Positions 1-9,888 of a DNA stretch of 64,000 nt are shown here, in pieces. A program made the position numbers and the translations under genes. The stretch's first letter is position 1. The number at the start of each line of letters is the position of its first letter. The DNA is from Planococcus citri (Eukaryota; Arthropoda; Insecta; Hemiptera; Pseudococcidae): NCBI RefSeq assembly GCF_950023065.1, contig NC_088681.1, positions 66,498,836-66,562,835 of the forward strand. Direction: 5' to 3'. The notes under the pieces are model-generated. The model saw nothing but the letters and a program-made list of their open reading frames with translations, had not been told where the DNA came from and made no database searches.

Positions 1-159
1 GATTTCTTTGTATTTAGATTTTTATTTCTTGAGATGACACTCTGAAGATTTTTTGGTCTTGAAGTTTTTCATCTCAAAATTTCCCTCCCTATAATTTTTC
101 TGCGAATTTTTTGTTTCATATTTTTCTTTCACAAAACTCATCTGTCTCCGCTTTCTCTC

Positions 160-400
160 AAAATGATTTTTGTTGGAATATCAAGTTTCAAAAATCGGAT
201 GGAAGCCATAGAACTTCTCAAAACGTTTCGAAACCGTTTCCAATTAATTCAGCCGGTAAAAAAATGGAAAATAACCCTTTCAGCTTTCAAGTTTTTGGTG
301 AAATTTTTATTTTTGGCTCCAAGACTCCAAAAATTGATTTTGGCTGGTGACATAATTTTGCATGCTCTTTCGATCTAGCTAATTGTCCGGTTTAAAATTG
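160..400 (-). repeat. Relic of the TA-flanked long-hairpin family
   Basis: Decayed piece in reverse orientation. It keeps the family's order of words: 'ccgtttccaatt' (about 232-243), 'ctttcagctttcaagttt' (about 278-295), 'gcatgctctttcgatct' (about 360-376) and a final 'tgtccgg'. The matching stretch in the complete copy is near 4020-4225. Seen by eye only, so the limits are approximate. Confidence 0.5.
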
Positions 401-1107
401 TTTGTGCTGGGTGGGATCTCCCTTATAAGTACTTGAATGAAATTTAAAAAATTTAAATAACATTTAAAAAAATTTTAAAATTGAAAAGAAAGTCATGAAC
501 ATTAAAACACGAAAAAATCGAAGAAATTTAATTGAAAAATATATGATAGGCTTATCTAATTGAAAATCGTAACTAATCATACACAATAAAATGAAATACG
601 TATAAAAAATTGAAAAAAATTGACCAGAAGCAAAATAATTTAGGAGTTGGAAAAATAAAAAAACGAAATAATAACAAAATTACTAAATTTATGAAAAAAT
701 CGTACCTACGCTATGTAAAAAATATCGCATGTTCAAAATACGAGAAAGAAAAAATCTGAGAAAAAACAATTGAAAACGAATAAAAATTTGTTATAAAAAA
801 TCAATAAAAATGAAACCACACGAAGAATAACCGGAAATGGTAATTCGATTTGAGACGGATAGGAAGTATACAATTAGTAATAATTTGTCATGCATAACAA
901 TACAGACATTAAAAAACAATAAATAAAAAGAAAAATGCAGAAATAAGTAGACGAGGAGTAGAAAAAGTCAGGAAGAAGATCTATGAAGTTTTTGTGACGA
1001 GAATCGTAAAACCATCGTGATTCCAAGCCTTAAAATTTTGGTCGAAATGTTGATAATATCAAATATCGTGTGACATATATCGTTCCATGCATTTCATATT
1101 ATGTACT
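401..1107. other. AT-rich stretch, nothing recognised
   Basis: Very AT-rich, with many AAAATT runs and no splice-bounded open frame or repeat that I can recognise. It lies downstream (3') of the minus-strand gene at 1540-2323. Confidence 0.5.
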
Positions 1108-1113
1108 TTTATT
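1108..1113 (-). terminator. AATAAA poly(A) signal
   Basis: Reads AATAAA on the minus strand, immediately after the stop of the open frame at 1114-1419 and about 430 bases past the stop at 1540. It could serve either reading of the gene's 3' end. Confidence 0.35.
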
Positions 1114-1419
1114 TTACTTTTTTTGGTTTGTTTTAACCATTTCAATGCCGCAAAATTGTTTTACTGCTTCAACAACTTCTGGAGACCTTTTCCTCGGGCT
1201 GCCCCATTTGTGAGTGGATAATTTGGATCTCACAGTTAAGGTACGCCATTTCTGTATAATATACATTTCTCGACTACGTGAAACCGCAGCGTCTAGGGGT
1301 TGATAATATTTTCTCGTGGCCTCGTTGCTTCTTGGGAATTTCACTTTTCGGACCTCCATCAGCCTATACACAGGAAAAAGATGCTTACTGGTCTCAAATA
1401 TATGTTGGTATTTCCGGCA
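1114..1419 (-). CDS. Unassigned basic open frame, possible 3' exon
   Basis: An open stretch of 101 codons on the minus strand ends right before AATAAA. A strong acceptor-like pyrimidine tract ending in TAG lies inside it (about 1350-1370), so a real exon may begin there rather than at the methionine near 1371. The product is rich in Lys, Arg and Ser. I recognise no domain. In another frame on the same strand (about 1394-1590) there is a charged, coiled-coil-like run with one internal stop. That suggests either alternative terminal exons of the gene at 1540-2323 or a decayed coding segment. Frame openness is seen; that it is translated is inference. Confidence 0.3.
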   Translation of the reverse strand, partial: CRKYQHIFETSKHLFPVYRLMEVRKVKFPRSNEATRKYYQPLDAAVSRSREMYIIQKWRTLTVRSKLSTHKWGSPRKRSPEVVEAVKQFCGIEMVKTNQKK

Positions 1420-1539
1420 TTAACGGCATTTCTCGCATTTCTACTTCCATTACTTGCTGCTCCAAAAAATTCTTTTCGTCTTCTAACACCCTCGTGTCTT
1501 TCTCCAAGTGCCCCTATAAATGTTCAACATTGAGTAATT

Positions 1540-2323
1540 TTAACTGATCAACTTCAATAATAATTGAAGGTGACACTGCCTAGTTATGTGATCTCCAGAC
1601 CTACATATTTTTGCGAATTCACAATACGTAAATCTGTGATACGGTACCTCTTTCTTCAAAATCCAATCTCTTTTCTGCAAACCTTTTTGAATCTGATTCA
1701 AAACGAATGTTTGTATCTTGTACCTACTTCTACTCTACTCTACTCTACTCTCCTCTCTATTCTATTATATAAATAAGCCTCACAACGAATGAAGTCGTTA
1801 GTCCTTGAATTGAATTGAAAACATTTGACGATTGCCTATTTATGGATATGAGCAGACAATCAACTTGACCTCACGCTCTTTTCATTTTTACCAAATAGTT
1901 ATGCAAAGATTTCCAGAAATTAGTACTCACAAATTTCGAATTCATGCAGCCATGCAATAAACCCAGCTTGTATTGACTCAGTTTTGTCACATCCGTGTCT
2001 GGTGACTCTTTGATCTGTGTTAGACATTGATCCAATAGTGGTACCGGGGGTTTTGGAGCCTCTTCTATTATTACTTCCTAATAAGAAAGAAAAAATTGTA
2101 AAATTTCACGAATAAGTCAGACCATAGAATTCGAATTACCTATGTACTCACTACCGGTGCTTTGGATACTGGTTGGCAGATTCTGTAGCCAACTGTAAAA
2201 TAATGACGTAAAATTAAACTAAGATTACGACTCGTGGATCACTCAGAATGTTTAAAGATTCAAATACCAAGACTTACTCGAGAATAAAAACACGAAAATT
2301 TGAAACAGAAGGTATATTTCCAT
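1540..2323 (-). CDS. Four-exon gene for a small secreted six-cysteine protein
   Basis: Exons on the minus strand: 2278-2323, 2152-2192, 1931-2077 and 1540-1692. Donors read GTAAGT, GTGAGT and GTGAGT; acceptors are ACAG, TTAG and TCAG. Exon lengths sum to 387 bases, giving 128 residues plus stop, and every junction keeps phase (1, 0, 0). Residues 1-15 (MEIYLLFQIFVFLFS) are a hydrophobic signal peptide. Cysteines fall at 21, 47, 73, 102, 108 and 118. Residues 30-45 are acidic and proline-rich; residues 79-98 are basic. The spacing C-x25-C-x25-C-x28-C-x5-C-x9-C is not the odorant-binding-protein pattern, and I know no matching family. The last exon is the least certain: an acceptor 18 bases further in is also in frame, and another AG near 1584 would give a different tail. 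Introns 1 and 2 are 85 and 74 bases. Intron 1 resembles intron 1 of the duplicated units at 9.3 and 13.4 kb. A secreted product is inference. Confidence 0.6.
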
Positions 2324-2566
2324 ATTTCGTATGGGACGTTTTGATGAGCAAGCCTGTCTTCAAAAATCACTTTCAGCCCGTGTATCTAATCACGCGAGTA
2401 TTGGTATCTAATATAAATTCCACGAAATTGTAATTTAATTTTATCTCGTGCTCGAGCGATAAAAGAAATGATTTTCAATTTTGTTCTTCCTTCATTAAAT
2501 GTGCCTTGCGCAACAAATGAAGGTTTGAAAATCACATTACAAGGTGTTCAACGGTCTTGCAAGTTA

Positions 2567-4453
2567 GTCCGGCATATGACAATAGGAGTAATTGCACCCC
2601 CCCCCCCGATCCTCCGGGACAACTTTTTTCTTAAAGGGGACATCCTAAGGAACATTTTAAAGCAAACTTGCCAAAAAAAAGTTGGCCTTACTTACAAAAT
2701 GGCGGCCATTTTGATTGACAGGTCAGCCGAAATCGCAGATTTTGAGTTTTAACATAGAACTTGCACGAACTTTTTCAAACTTTACAAAGGTAGATCGAAA
2801 GATCATGCGAAAATTTATCACCTGTCAAAATTTCAAGTGCTAAAGTGCGTTTTTCGATTTTTGGTGAATTTTTGAAAATCGAATTTAGGCCGAAAATGAG
2901 GGAAAAAATCAAAATTGTACCAAATTGACCATGAAAGCTGAAATTTGGGATATACCCTATTTTCGACATGCCAAATCGATTGGAAACGGTTTCAACCAGT
3001 TTTGAGCAGTTCTGGAGCCTCCAGCAGATTTTTGAAACTCGAAATTCCCACAAAATTCCATCAAATTGGAGTTGTAAAGCTAAAATTTATTCTTAAAACT
3101 AATTTCAATACGCTACGAAGTACTGCAGGTGAATTTCAAGTCATTGTGGATCCTTCAGCGACTTTTTAAAAATTCCTAAAGCCTCCAGCAGATTTTTGAA
3201 ACTTTAAATTTTCACAAAATATCATCAAACTAAGGTGGAGAGTCGAAATTTACTCTACACTCCAATTTTAACACCCTTTGAAGACGACTTTAGGTGGGTT
3301 TCAGTCATTTTAGGGCCTCCAAAGACTTTTTTGAAAATTACTGGAGCCTGCAGTAAATTTTTGAAACTTGAAATTTCCCCAACATTAATTTATCAAATGG
3401 AGTTGGCAAGATGAAATTTACTTCGCAGACTACATGGTGGTTTAAAATGGTTTTGCAGCTTCCAGCTACTTTTGGGAAATTTCAAGTTTCTAAAAAAACG
3501 TCGTACAACCTTTCAAAAAGTTGCTGGAGGCTCCAAAATGACTTGAAATTCACCATCAGTCAACTTCGTAGCGTATTGAAATTAGTTTGCAGAATGAATT
3601 TCGACTCTCCACCTTAGTTTGATGATATTTTGGGGAAATTTCAAGTTTCAAAAATCTACTGGAGGCTCCAGTAATTTTCAAAAAAGTCGTTGGATGCTCT
3701 AAAATGACTTGAAATCCACCAGAAGTCGTTTTCAGAGGGTGTTAAAATTGGAGTGTAGAGTAAATTTCAGCTTTCCATCACCATTTGATGAAATTTTGTG
3801 AAAATTTAAAGTTTCAAAAATTTGCTGGAGGCCTTAGGAATTTTCAAAAAGTCGCTGGAGGATCCAAAATGACTTGAAATTCACCTGCAGTACTTCGTAG
3901 CGTATTGAAATCAGTTTTTAGAATAAATTTTAGCTTTACAACTCCAATTTGATGGAATTTTGTAGGAATTTCGAGTTTCAAAAATCTGCTGGAGGCTCCA
4001 GAACTGTTCTGAACGGGTTGAAACAGTTTCCAATCGATTTGGCATGTCGAAAATAGGGTACCTATATCCCAAATTTCAGCTTTCATGGTCAATTTGGTAA
4101 AATTTTGATTTTTTCCCTCATTTTCGGCCTAAATTCGATTTTTAAAAATTCACCAAAAATCGAAAAACGCACTTTAGCACTTGAAATTTTGACAGGTGAT
4201 AAATTTTCGCATGATCTTTCGATCTACCTTTGTAAAGTTTGAAAAAGTTCGTGCAAGTCCTATGTTAAAACGCAAAATCTGCGATTTCGGCTGACCTGTC
4301 AATCAAAATGGCCGCCATTTTGTAAGTAAGGCCAACTTTTTTTTGGCAAGTTTGCTTTAAAATGTTCCTTAGGATGTCCCCTTTAAGAAAAAAGTTGTCC
4401 CGGAGGATCGGCGGGAGGGGGGGTGCAATTACTCCTATTGTCATATGCCGGAC
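2567..4453 (+). mobile_element. Complete long-hairpin element, TA-flanked family, copy 1
   Basis: A 1.9-kb element that is an imperfect palindrome over almost its full length. The left end begins GTCCGGCATATGACAATAGG and the right end is its reverse complement. TA lies on both sides (2565-2566, 4454-4455), either a target duplication or part of the terminus. The arms are built of repeated blocks centred on CTGGAGCCTCCAG or a close variant. An asymmetric core at about 3405-3620 gives the element a direction. No transposase is encoded, so it would be non-autonomous. The open frames inside (for example 2775-3053, 3844-4092) mirror each other between arms and are shadows. Confidence 0.85.
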
Positions 4454-4929
4454 TAAGTCCTGCAAATCCTGCAGTTGTCCTGCTTTCTATCACTTTTGGT
4501 TAAAAAGTCGTGATTTTTTTCAATACGACTTCACATTTTCAAAATCATTTTTTCTTTTTCTGAAATTTTGTAGAAAAATGCTCATTTGTCAACTTTTAGA
4601 ACTCGATTACACATTTTTGAGACCGTTTGCTTTTCATTTTCCATTTTGAATTTTTCAAAAAAAATCATCATTCGAATTTTGAAATTTTAAGGAGAAATAA
4701 TAAACTTTTCAAAACAACATCGCTTTTTTATACCTCTTGAAATACCGATTTTTGAGAGCTTTTGCCCTCGCTTTGTCAGGGCCAGTTTGTTTTTCTTTTT
4801 TAAGATTAATAAAATACCAGATTCGAAAGAGAAATGAAATTTTTTACACGTTGAAATAGGTAATGAATATTTTGCAAAATTATACCTACCTTTTAAATGA
4901 CAAAATTGTCATTTCATCTCTTACTTACG
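4454..4929. other. Spacer with one dispersed hairpin motif
   Basis: AT-rich DNA without a gene. It contains one example of the dispersed CCCTCGCTTTG-type stem-loop motif near 4765-4783, described in the findings. Confidence 0.4.
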
Positions 4930-5128
4930 TAGGTATTTTATTTTTCCAAATGTCAATCAAATTTTTTTAAAATTTGTTATGTTGAAAAAAGTTTTTTATT
5001 CGACCAATTTCATTTCATTAGCAAGATCGTCTTAAAGGTGAAAATAAAATCAATATTGAAATAATAAAATTATATTTTCGACATCTGCCTGCTTGAAAAA
5101 AAATCTTGAGATGTTTGAAGACATTATT
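4930..5128. repeat. Left part of duplicated unit A
   Basis: Matches 11290-11480 in unit B, for example 'gttgaaaaaagtt' and 'aatcttgagatgtttgaaga'. The match stops at 5128, where the LINE-derived insertion begins, and resumes at 7199. Confidence 0.65.
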
Positions 5129-5431
5129 CTTTTTTTTGTGGAAGCTGTAGTTGAAGCAAGCTTCAAACAAGTGACCCCGGCAAACGTAAGATACCTACTA
5201 AGATCTCTCACAAAACTTTGCACTCCCCACCCCCACACACCCATTCACACCATCACTACAAGCCTCACTTCACACGTCCCTGACAGATTAATACATTTCC
5301 ACATTCATTTTTTTTTTTTTTTTTTTTTTTTTTTCAATAAATATAAAAACATAGGTACAATCTTAAACTAGGACGGAAAGGAGCCTGCATGAATTCTTCC
5401 CAGCAGAGACTGTCAGGAGCAAGGGCTCCAC

Positions 5432-5791
5432 TTGGTGGTTACCAACCAGTGGTGTCTTGCCTCCAGGCAGGAGGGGAAAGTTTGTTGGTACTGCTACAAA
5501 GGACACCATTGCACCATATTACCTAAATATAATAAACACCGCAAAAACATCGACTCATACAACATATGGCATGAAAGAATTGTATCAGCAAGGATGAGAT
5601 TGAAAACAGACTTTCTTACAATAATCGGAGTATATGTACCAGAAGAGGGAAGTGAGGAACAAAGCGAAGAGTTCTACGAGCAACTACAGAGGGCAGTACA
5701 AGCAGTAAATCCAGAAGATCAAGCAGTACTAGCAGAAACAGAAGATGACCTACAGAGATTAATGTATTGTAATAAATGGAAAACTCATTGA
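5432..5791 (+). pseudogene. LINE endonuclease fragment
   Basis: The middle of this frame, around 'IWHERIVSARMRLKTDFLTI' followed by IGVYVPEE, has the look of the strand in AP-endonuclease-like domains of non-LTR retrotransposons that precedes the 'YxP' motif. Its last 20 residues ('EDDLQRLMY') already belong to the reverse-transcriptase region, so an internal deletion joins the two. The catalytic Asp and His residues of a full endonuclease cannot be found. Confidence 0.65.
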
Positions 5792-6332
5792 ACTGGTCAA
5801 TAATTTCAAATACCTGGGAAACACGATATCATACCAGTGAGAAGTAGATGTTGGTGGAAAGATTGCAAAGTTCCTGAGAGTCACAGGACTGATAAATAGG
5901 ACCCTGAGAAGCAGTAAGGTGCGAAAGGAAACAAGATTGAAGGTGTACAATACCTTAGCAATACCAATGATGACTTATGGAAGTGAGGTATGGGCACTGA
6001 AGAAATCTGATGAAAGAAGAATAATGGCAGCAGAGATGAAGTTCATGAGGAGAACAGCAGGGGTGACTCTCAGAGACAGAGTCTCATCTGAGAAAATAAC
6101 AGCAGATCTCGGAGTGAAGCCAGTCATGAAGACGATAAAACAGTATAGGAAAGATTGGAGAAATCATGTCAAAAGGATGGAGGAAACAAGATCACCAAAA
6201 CAGGTCCTCCAATATACACCAAAGGGGAAGAGAAGCAGAGGGAGACCAAGGAGGAAACTCACGGATAGCTCAGGCTCATCCTCGACAGGTTCCACACCGC
6301 AGCAGACAGGCCAACAGGCCTACTGCTTATAA
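5765..6332 (+). pseudogene. LINE reverse-transcriptase C-terminal fragment
   Basis: Begins in one frame with 'NNFKYLGNTIS', the thumb-region motif following the polymerase core, meets a stop near 5838, then continues to 'RKETRLKVYNTLAIPMMTYG' and 'AAEMKFMRRTAGV', ending in a basic KGKRSRGRPRRK tail. This order is typical of the end of RTE/BovB-like and related LINE ORF2 proteins. The YxDD catalytic block is absent. Confidence 0.75.
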
Positions 6333-8141
6333 GGAAACAACGACGACGAAAAAGAGTATCTGAAACACTTCAACATGTATTAGTTTCAGGCATGGTAAAT
6401 ATACAACGTAAAATAGTAATATATAGCACAAGGTAGATTCACAGGCTAGGTTAGGCAAGGCACTCTTGTATTTGTCCTAGTTTGCTCTACATTAACAGGT
6501 AAATCAGCAAGTTGTCAACAATTTTTTAGATGGAATAGATGGATGGTGAGTTCCAGCACCCTGAAGGCCCTTATTGCAGATCAGCCGCTAATTTGGCACA
6601 AAGATACACATATCCCATGAGACACTCATGGATGTGAATGCCTATCAATGTGTGGTCCAAACAGCCAGAGTATAACCGCAGCAGCACCAGACACCATCCG
6701 GATAATGAAGATGGTAAGGAAGGATGTAAGTCCCACTATGACATCACTGTTGTAGTATGTGCGACAGCGTACATCAAAATCGAGCCGCATCACGAAGCTA
6801 AACTCTCATCTGATCTCGCCCTCATCTTCCCAATCATAAAACCCACCAGAGTCTTAGCCAGACTGGCAAAGGAAAACTAGGGAAGGAGAGTCACTCTACA
6901 TAGAATAAACAAAATAAAAAAGTACGGGAGTGACGTCTCGACTTGGAGAAGAGAAGAATACCTATTCCATATTGGTCCTAATTGGGATACTAGTCACTAT
7001 CTGAGTCAGCTAGTCCTGCCAGTCTATGTAAATGAGCCTCGTATTCAGAGTTGAACTTGATGAGCCACGTAACCAATTCCTTAGAAAAAACATTAAACCT
7101 ATCGTCAAAAATTATCTTCTTATTTTATTCGGTCGATAAACTCGTATTTGGATGTAATAGGCAAAGAATACAGACATTTGTAAACTATGTGATGAAGCCA
7201 TTAATCTAAATGTAAAATGTTGCCACTCCCCCCCTCCCCCACACATAAAAAGATCACAAGTATTTTGAAAAATGTTCTGCTAAAAGTCCTGTCTTTTACC
7301 GACTTTTTAATTTGAAATTTTGTTAGACACCCTGCATTAGTTTAAAAATCCGAAAGTTTTTCTTTTGGGATTGTCCCAAATTTATAAAAATTGTTGGAAG
7401 TAAATTTTTTCTTGGAGAAAATAATATTGAATCATATTCCAGAAATTGAATACGCATAAATTGTTTTAAAATGTTGTGTATGTTCAACTTGTGTTAGTAT
7501 TTATTACTGGCATGTCTTAAAATGGTTTTCAGCTTCTCACACAGATAAATTTTTCTTGTGGTGCACTTTTGGTCTCTTCAAAGATTTAAGTAACAAATAT
7601 TTGAAATCAAAAATCAAATTATTTTATTGACAAGTTTTTATAGGAACTTTTGAATGAAAATAATTACGTAGGTATGTATTTCTTTTTAAATAGCAATTGC
7701 TGTTGAATAAACTAAAGAAACTTTTACTTTCCATAATAATTTTAATGAAGAGCAAAAATGCTCAAAAAAATATACACAAAATTATAACATCATTTCAAGG
7801 GAAAGAAAAAATAAACTACAAACAAATACCTATCTGACATATGAGTAGGAAAACAGTTTCATTTTATTTACACTACCAATAATTAAACAATTCCCTTCAA
7901 CAATACTCCCTAATTTACCGATGCATTGCGACTATAGTTCTACGAGTACTATCGGATTACTTGTAACTGTCATTTTTTAGGTGATATGAGGTCTTTTTAC
8001 TTATCTGTTTTTTTTTCGTAATAATCATTAAGTGCTTTGAGATTAATACAAATATAATAAAATGTAGATGAACATTGTTGAAATTCTGAAATAAGTTTTT
8101 CCAATTCGTTCATTCTTTTCGTTTTGTTTCTATGCTCCTTC

Positions 8142-8264
8142 TTACGCAATTAGTGTGTTTTCCGCGATGGCTCCTCGAAGAGACAAATTTCGAGAAGAAT
8201 TTCGGAAAATTCTCGGCACATTTTTCGAAACGATACCGGTTCGTTGAAAAGTTTCAATGCTCAT
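8142..8264 (-). CDS. Candidate exon of unit A gene, Ser/Arg-rich
   Basis: A 41-codon open frame preceded by an acceptor-like CTACAG on the minus strand (about 8268-8273). It begins MSIETFQRTG and continues rich in Arg, Ser and Asn to a TAA stop. The same start (MSIETF) exists in unit B at about 12460, but B gains bases in the next few codons and soon stops. So it is either a real exon in A that decayed in B, or chance. No family recognised. Confidence 0.3.
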   Translation of the reverse strand: MSIETFQRTGIVSKNVPRIFRNSSRNLSLRGAIAENTLIA

Positions 8265-8598
8265 GACCTGTAGATTTTAGAATTTTAAATCCAGTAGCAT
8301 TCATTCAATGACTTGAACTGCAGTTATCTCTTTTGATATCTACATATAACGATTGAAAATGATTCTAACAGTTCACAAATATTCATCATCATCAAGTTTT
8401 TTCGAATCTCATTTGTTTTTCGGCATTGACGACTGTAGATGGTTTATAGATAATTTTCATCATCGTGTTTGTTCAATCTACGATTCGATGTTTAACCCCA
8501 TAGTTTACTGTTTCTAAAAGTAGTTATTTGTAGATAATGGAAACTATTCTGCTTCTTTAGGTTTTCTGGATTTTCATTTCCTGGACATTTCGGTTCGG

Positions 8599-8793
8599 TC
8601 ATCGCTGTGTATATAGAACTACGACCTCTCCAACAACTACAAAACTGTTTGCTGATGAATTTAAGAACACATTTTTTATATCTCCGAGATGTGCTGTAGA
8701 TTTGCTCGTATTTTCTGCGTCACATTCCCTGTAAATGTTGCACATGATGTAATTTGTACAAAAAAACCGTATGCATTGGAATTCTGTGAGATA
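8599..8793 (-). CDS. Candidate terminal exon of unit A secreted-protein gene
   Basis: Runs from a CTACAG acceptor on the minus strand through 64 codons to TGA. The first part reads YLTEFQCIRFFCTNYIMCNI, with cysteines at positions 7, 12, 18 and 24 of the exon. Unit B keeps the same frame for about 42 codons although the two copies differ by several small indels that cancel each other. That pattern suggests selection on the protein during at least part of its history. The RF-(x)-C-x5-C spacing is shared with residues 98-108 of the protein at 1540-2323. How this exon joins exon 1 at about 9412-9466 could not be settled, because intermediate exon candidates contain stops. Confidence 0.45.
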   Translation of the reverse strand, partial: YLTEFQCIRFFCTNYIMCNIYRECDAENTSKSTAHLGDIKNVFLNSSANSFVVVGEVVVLYTQR

Positions 8794-9235
8794 CTGTAGT
8801 CATTTTTTTTAACCTCGCGCTCCTCTGACCTTTACCAAACATCCTCTCGATCACTCGATGTGATTTTTAAATACCTATTTTATTAGAAGCAGTACCTATT
8901 CAATAAACTTACGTGTTTTCCTGGTTATTACTCGTATCTGATTCTGATTGCTTCACCTGAGATCACAAATTCTCAGTTTCTCAAAAATCCGAAGCAATAA
9001 TTCCCAAAATCAACTGCAGGTAACTAAGCATAAAGGCTGGCTGTGGCTATACATAAAAGTGTGAGTGACTGTAAATTTTCTTCAACACTTTTTCTTGATT
9101 ATGGATTTTGCGAATATTTCTCTAGATCCTTTTAAAATTAGCACAAAATTACTAAATAATTTAGGGAATAATTGGCATAAATAATTAATAGAATGAAAGC
9201 ACTTCACAAAAAATAACATCAACTTTGAAGACTTA

Positions 9236-9466
9236 CTTTTGAATTTGAATTATCGCTCTGCAGATGATCCTATTAGGTACTCGGAATCTGACTGACCCAT
9301 GTTTCTAGCATTGACTGTAAAATAGCCCAAATGGCAGAAAAACAGCTTAAGATTATTGCTCATAGACCACTCAAAACATTCAACTATAATAATATGTAAT
9401 CCAGTACTTACCACGGAAAAAACAACGAAATTCCAGAAATGAATATACATATATGTAGTTGGGCAT
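9236..9466 (-). CDS. 5' exons of unit A gene (paralogue of 1540-2323)
   Basis: Exon 1 starts at 9466 (phase 1 at its donor, like the left gene) or at 9450 (phase 0, giving the hydrophobic MYIHFWNFVVFSV, a possible signal peptide). Both end at GTAAGT just below 9412. Intron 1 ends in TATTTTACAG at 9316 and is clearly similar to intron 1 of the gene at 1540-2323 ('TGAGTGGTCTATGAGCAATA' versus 'TGAGTGATCCACGAGTCGTA'). The following block, 9236-9315, closes with GTAAGT. In phase it meets a stop, so the gene may be decayed or spliced in another way. Homology is seen; function is unknown. Confidence 0.4.
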
Positions 9467-9499
9467 TTATTTGTGTGTAAGAACTGAGGTCAGCTATAG

Positions 9500-9552
9500 T
9501 AGAGGTGATTTTCAAGAAACAGCAAATGTACTGTTGTCCTGAGAACCACCTC
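9500..9552. ncRNA. Pre-miRNA-like hairpin, copy in unit A
   Basis: An imperfect stem: arm 'AGAGGTGATTTTCAAGAAAC' pairs with 'GTTGTCCTGAGAACCACCTC' across a loop of about ten bases. It is the diverged counterpart of the better stem at 13592-13648. It sits about 40-90 bases upstream of exon 1 of the unit A gene, so it could instead be part of that gene's 5' leader or promoter. Confidence 0.35.
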
Positions 9553-9888
9553 CAACGTAAGCTGTATTTGTAATAATATTTTCGTTGAGATTTTCATGAA
9601 GTTTAACCTTATCTTATTTTGTGATAGCGAAAGTTATTATTTTTTTCATTTAACGTGCCGTGTGCAGCAACAAAATTATGAGGATATTTGTGCTTTTTGA
9701 TATTGGGAGCATTTTAAGAGTACGTGATTGATGAAATTGATTAAAGCAATCATATATTTCACGATAGGAGATTCAATTTCATGAACTGAGATACCTACTC
9801 AAATACCTACTTAACTTTATTTGCGGTATGAGAGACAGATGGAAAAGTAAAAAAAAGAGTATATTATTCAAGTTGATCAGAACGAAAA

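Larger units (their letters stand above)
5129..7198 (+). mobile_element. LINE-derived insertion, internally deleted
   Basis: A 2.07-kb block that interrupts unit A but is absent from unit B. The flanks 'cattatt' (5122-5128) and 'cattaat' (7199-7205) look like a target duplication of at least 7 bases. It contains an endonuclease-domain remnant (about 5432-5760) joined directly to a reverse-transcriptase C-terminal region (about 5765-6300), so the core polymerase is missing. A run of about 26 T lies at 5309-5334. The part from 6360 to 7198 has no recognised domain, and there is no poly(A) at the right end. It cannot encode a full retrotransposon. Confidence 0.75.
7199..9888. repeat. Main part of duplicated unit A
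   Basis: Collinear with 11482-13974. Shared landmarks include 'tttgttagacaccctgcatt' (about 7319), 'acatgatgtaatttgta' (about 8741), 'accctt'-to-'catcctctcgat' (about 8837), 'aacgtgccgtgtg' (about 9651) and 'gttgatcagaacgaaaa' (about 9871). Divergence looks like 15-30 percent with many small indels. It carries minus-strand exon candidates and a hairpin, listed separately. Confidence 0.8.

Noticed and set aside
1278..1547. Plus-strand Ser/Ile-rich frame of 89 codons
   Set aside because: Antisense shadow of the minus-strand frames at 1114-1590. Low-complexity composition.
1730..1760. CTACT pentanucleotide run
   Set aside because: Short microsatellite within intron 3 of the left gene. No further meaning seen.
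6638..6880. Frame of 80 codons in the right part of the LINE-derived insertion
   Set aside because: No recognisable retroelement domain and no start or splice context. Mentioned only as part of the insertion.
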